A DNA stretch of 16,831 nt from NCBI GenBank assembly GCA_020723785.1, contig DYIH01000011.1, forward strand, positions 761-17,591. Direction: 5' to 3'. The stretch is from Thermaerobacter marianensis. GTDB lineage: Bacteria > Bacillota > Sulfobacillia > DYIH01. A program made the translations under genes and the position numbers. Positions 14,673 to 16,831 of this stretch are shown one piece after another (position 1 is the stretch's first letter; the number at the start of each line of letters is the position of its first letter). The notes under the pieces are model-generated. The model did no database searches. It was not told the origin of the DNA and saw nothing but the letters and a program-made list of their open reading frames with translations.

Positions 14673-15866
14673 TTAGATGCCTTTTCGGCGAAAGACATAG
14701 ACGCGAATCGACTCGGGAGTGGCGAAGCGGTTATCGCCCCGCTCGTCGAAGGCGACGCGACCGGCAATCCCCTCGAAGTCACGCGTCCGGCGCACAACCC
14801 GGCTCACCTGGGCCCGCGTCGGCCGACGCCCACCCCCGTCACGGATGGCCTCCTCGATTCCTTGCAGGAGGATGCGCGCCGCGTCATATGAGACCGCGGC
14901 GTAAGCTTCCGGGGCGTCACCGAAGCGGGCGCGGTAGCGCTCGGCCCAACGGCGGCCGGGGTCCGTAACATGCAAAGGGGTCACAACGGACGTGAAGTAG
15001 ACTGCCGAAGCGACGTCCCCGGCGGCCCGGACCATCTCGCGCGTGCCGACGGCGTCACCGCCGAGGAAGATTCCCTTGAAGCCGGCGCCGCGCAGGGCGC
15101 GCAACAGGCGTCCGCCGTCACCGGGCATGCCGGCGAAGTAGATCAGCTCCGGCCCCAGGCGCGTCACCTCTTCCACCAATTCGATGAACGACGTCCGCCC
15201 CCGCACAATGCCCCTGTAGCCCTTCACCTGCACGCCTCGCCCCTCGGCGGCCGCCTTGAAGGCGTCGGCCAGCCCCTGCCCGTATGTTGTGCGGTCATGC
15301 ACGACGTAGGCGGTTCGGACCCTCAACCTCCCGGCGGCGAAGGCCGCCGCCGCCCGGCCCTGGGCGTCGTCCCTCGCCACCAGCCGGTTGACCGTCGGCA
15401 GGCCCCGCTCCGTCAACTCCACGGCGGTGTTGGCCGGCGACACCAAAACCAGCCCGTCCTGGTTGTATTTCTCCGATGCCGGGATGGCCGTCTCGGAATT
15501 CAGGTGGCCGACAACCCCCAGGATGCGCCGGTCGGCGAGGATCAGTTCGGCGTTGGCGATCCCCTGTCCCGGGTCGGCATCGTCATATGCCACCAACTCC
15601 AGATCGAAACCCAGGAGCCGGAAGCGCTCCCGGTTTTCCTCGACCGCCAGGCGGGCGCCATCGGCTATCCCCCGCCCCAGAGGGGACAGGGGACCGATCA
15701 ACGGGCTCTGCGTGGCGATGGCGATGGTCCCGCCCGGCGCCGCGTCCGGTCCCGCGGTGCGGCGCGCACACCCGCCCAGACCGGCCGGCAAGGCGAGCAA
15801 GCCAAACGAAACCAGCATACCGACCGCCCGTATCCACGCCCGGCCGAACGCCGTCGCCACGGCCAT
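14673..15866 (-). CDS. Branched-chain amino acid type ABC transporter substrate-binding lipoprotein
   Basis: A 397-residue periplasmic-binding-protein fold (Peripla_BP_6, LivJ/LivK-like). The N-terminus is a lipoprotein signal: Arg-containing n-region, hydrophobic stretch about 15-30, lipobox LGGC with the lipidated Cys at 33. Then come IAIATQSPLIGPLSPLGRGIADGARLAVEE, DDADPGQG, VVGHLNSETAIPASE and AYVVHDRTTYGQGLADAF, all classic for the two-lobed LivJ family. It would capture a small amino acid-like ligand outside the membrane. No permease or ATPase genes of the LIV type are adjacent, so it is an orphan that may share a transporter or act as a sensor. The start is ATG 15866; GTG 15860 has better spacing from the G-rich site and is an alternative. 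It ends in TAA at 14675-14673 with no clear terminator. Confidence 0.9.
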   Translation of the reverse strand: MAVATAFGRAWIRAVGMLVSFGLLALPAGLGGCARRTAGPDAAPGGTIAIATQSPLIGPLSPLGRGIADGARLAVEENRERFRLLGFDLELVAYDDADPGQGIANAELILADRRILGVVGHLNSETAIPASEKYNQDGLVLVSPANTAVELTERGLPTVNRLVARDDAQGRAAAAFAAGRLRVRTAYVVHDRTTYGQGLADAFKAAAEGRGVQVKGYRGIVRGRTSFIELVEEVTRLGPELIYFAGMPGDGGRLLRALRGAGFKGIFLGGDAVGTREMVRAAGDVASAVYFTSVVTPLHVTDPGRRWAERYRARFGDAPEAYAAVSYDAARILLQGIEEAIRDGGGRRPTRAQVSRVVRRTRDFEGIAGRVAFDERGDNRFATPESIRVYVFRRKGI

Positions 15867-15915
15867 CCCCCCACATCAACAGTTGGCGTTTTAATGTAGA
15901 GGAACGTCGGGCCGG

Positions 15916-16425
15916 TTATGACGCCTCCGCGCCACCGGCTTGCCCGCATCCGGACGCGGTGCGTGTCGTGGCGGTCTTTGATCGTATGGTCATACGGTTG
16001 CCCGGGTGGCCGATCAGTCCGGGCATGAGTACCGGTACGTCAACCGCCCCGGTAACGGTGACGGTTGCCCGGCTCCCGCGCGGGTCGTTGCTGACTTCGA
16101 TCGAGACCAGCCGGGCCTGGGGCATGTTCCGCTTCAAGTATTCGTCAGCGAGCAACGCCGCCCGATCCTTTTCGATAAGAACCTGGCAATAATTCCACCT
16201 GCCCCGGTCATAAGCGTCGGCCGCCGCCCGGGCCGCCGCGTCCACCGCCCCCCGCAACACCAGCTTCTGCAGGATTCCCAGACCGGTGTTCAGCATGAGG
16301 GCGGCCATCAGCAACAGCGCCGGCAGGGCGAGCACCAGCAGCACCGACGACTGGCCCTGTTGGTCGGATGCCAGAGCCTCTACGATCCATCCCGCTCGAT
16401 TTATCCAACCGGAGCGCATTCTCAT
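15916..16425 (-). CDS. TadG/TadE-like pseudopilin or Flp-assembly protein
   Basis: A 169-residue protein with a short basic N-terminus, the segment DQQGQSSVLLVLALPALLLMAALMLN (membrane helix about 26-46) and a soluble C-terminal domain facing outside. The GQ(S/A) motif followed by a hydrophobic helix and the ARAAADAYDRG region resemble putative Flp pilus-assembly TadE/G proteins. Its ATG overlaps the stop of the preceding TadE-like gene (ATGA), so the two are made together. In tad systems these minor pseudopilins take part in the assembly of Flp pili or related secretion structures. The rest of the tad genes would lie beyond the right edge. The TadG assignment is by architecture and context; it is shorter than classical TadG, which also carries a vWA domain. 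Confidence 0.7.
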   Translation of the reverse strand: MRMRSGWINRAGWIVEALASDQQGQSSVLLVLALPALLLMAALMLNTGLGILQKLVLRGAVDAAARAAADAYDRGRWNYCQVLIEKDRAALLADEYLKRNMPQARLVSIEVSNDPRGSRATVTVTGAVDVPVLMPGLIGHPGNRMTIRSKTATTRTASGCGQAGGAEAS

Positions 16426-16831
16426 TGGTGCTCGATCCTGAAGACGGTTTTATGGTTCAGGGCCGTCGAGCCGCCGGGGAAGATTGGCGCCAGGCCCGGC
16501 ACGATCACGGTATAGGGATAGTTTACCTCCACGGTCACAGAACCGTTTGCCGGTGAACATGACGTCATCGCCACGGTCCCGCCCTGTTTCAGGTTGCCGG
16601 TCATGACGTTGGTCACGGCCTGGCTCACCCTGTCCTGCCGCTGGCCCGGGTACAATCCTTCTTGGCCACAGACGATTGCAGCCTCCCGGCCCCCATGGTC
16701 AGCCGCCAGCACCACCACCATCTGGGCGTAGAGCATGTGCCCCAGCCCGATGACGACCAGGAACAGCCAGAGGATGATTGGGAGGGTGAGAACCGTCTCC
16801 ATCATCGCCTGCCCCTCCTGGGCACGCCAAA
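16422..16831 (-). CDS. TadE-like minor pseudopilin (runs off right edge)
   Basis: The frame is open to the window edge and reads WRAQEGQAMMETVLTLPIILWLFLVV: the GQA-x-x-E signature and hydrophobic helix of TadE-like proteins, which a prepilin peptidase may process near the GQA. The remaining about 100 residues are soluble, with two cysteines (VCGQ and TSCSP) that could pair outside the cell. An ATG at 16805 has AGGAGG 8 bases before it and could be the real start, but using it would cut off the RxxEGQA part, so I favour a start beyond the edge. The stop overlaps the TadG-like start. The protein would belong to a Flp/tad pilus or competence-like surface apparatus in the membrane. Confidence 0.72.
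   Translation of the reverse strand, partial: WRAQEGQAMMETVLTLPIILWLFLVVIGLGHMLYAQMVVVLAADHGGREAAIVCGQEGLYPGQRQDRVSQAVTNVMTGNLKQGGTVAMTSCSPANGSVTVEVNYPYTVIVPGLAPIFPGGSTALNHKTVFRIEHQ

Noticed and set aside
1..16831. tRNA, rRNA, CRISPR array, insertion sequence or integrase
   Set aside because: No cloverleaf-like genes, regularly spaced repeats, transposase motifs or target duplications were seen; the low-GC R-M genes have no visible mobile ends.

Overview
The window looks like chromosomal DNA from a GC-rich, deep-branching Bacillota-like bacterium, possibly a thermophile. The reasons are the Gram-positive type RecA, strong AGGAGG-like ribosome binding sites, a CGAAC-N4-GTT type LexA box in front of recA, the cinA/thpR/recA neighbourhood known from Clostridia-like lineages, and the HerA-NurA pair common in thermophiles. 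Actinobacteria share this LexA box type, so the phylum is inferred, not proven. Every gene I can support is on the minus strand, so transcription runs from high to low coordinates. No RNA gene, CRISPR array, transposase or integrase was seen, and no stretch over 300 bases lacks a gene.

Right part (16831 to 14673): a TadE-like gene that runs off the right edge, a TadG-like gene coupled to it by an ATGA overlap, and an orphan branched-chain amino acid type binding lipoprotein. Then comes a gap of about 210 bases with a TATAAT box and an 11-base tandem repeat. Next (14463 to 12285) is a two-gene unit: a small membrane-anchored protein whose reading frame appears broken by a one-base indel, and an FtsH-like AAA+ zinc metalloprotease that lacks the usual extracytoplasmic domain. 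A perfect 28-base palindrome followed by T residues marks the end of this unit.

Middle part (12178 to 8755): cinA, fetA and fetB (iron-export type ABC transporter) are coupled by stop/start overlaps, followed by thpR.

Left part (8751 to 1): recA has its own promoter with a LexA box in the spacer. Behind it, with gaps of 0 to 58 bases, come nurA, a stand-alone HAS-barrel protein, herA, an m4C-type DNA methyltransferase, a PD-(D/E)XK endonuclease, a second methyltransferase, an Mre11/SbcD nuclease and a partial small-molecule methyltransferase. Read together, this is a putative SOS-inducible operon that joins bacterial RecA to an archaeal-style end-resection set (HerA, NurA, Mre11), with a compact restriction-modification cassette lodged between HerA and Mre11. 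The endonuclease and second methyltransferase are visibly lower in GC than their neighbours, which suggests separate acquisition. This operon is the most interesting object in the window.
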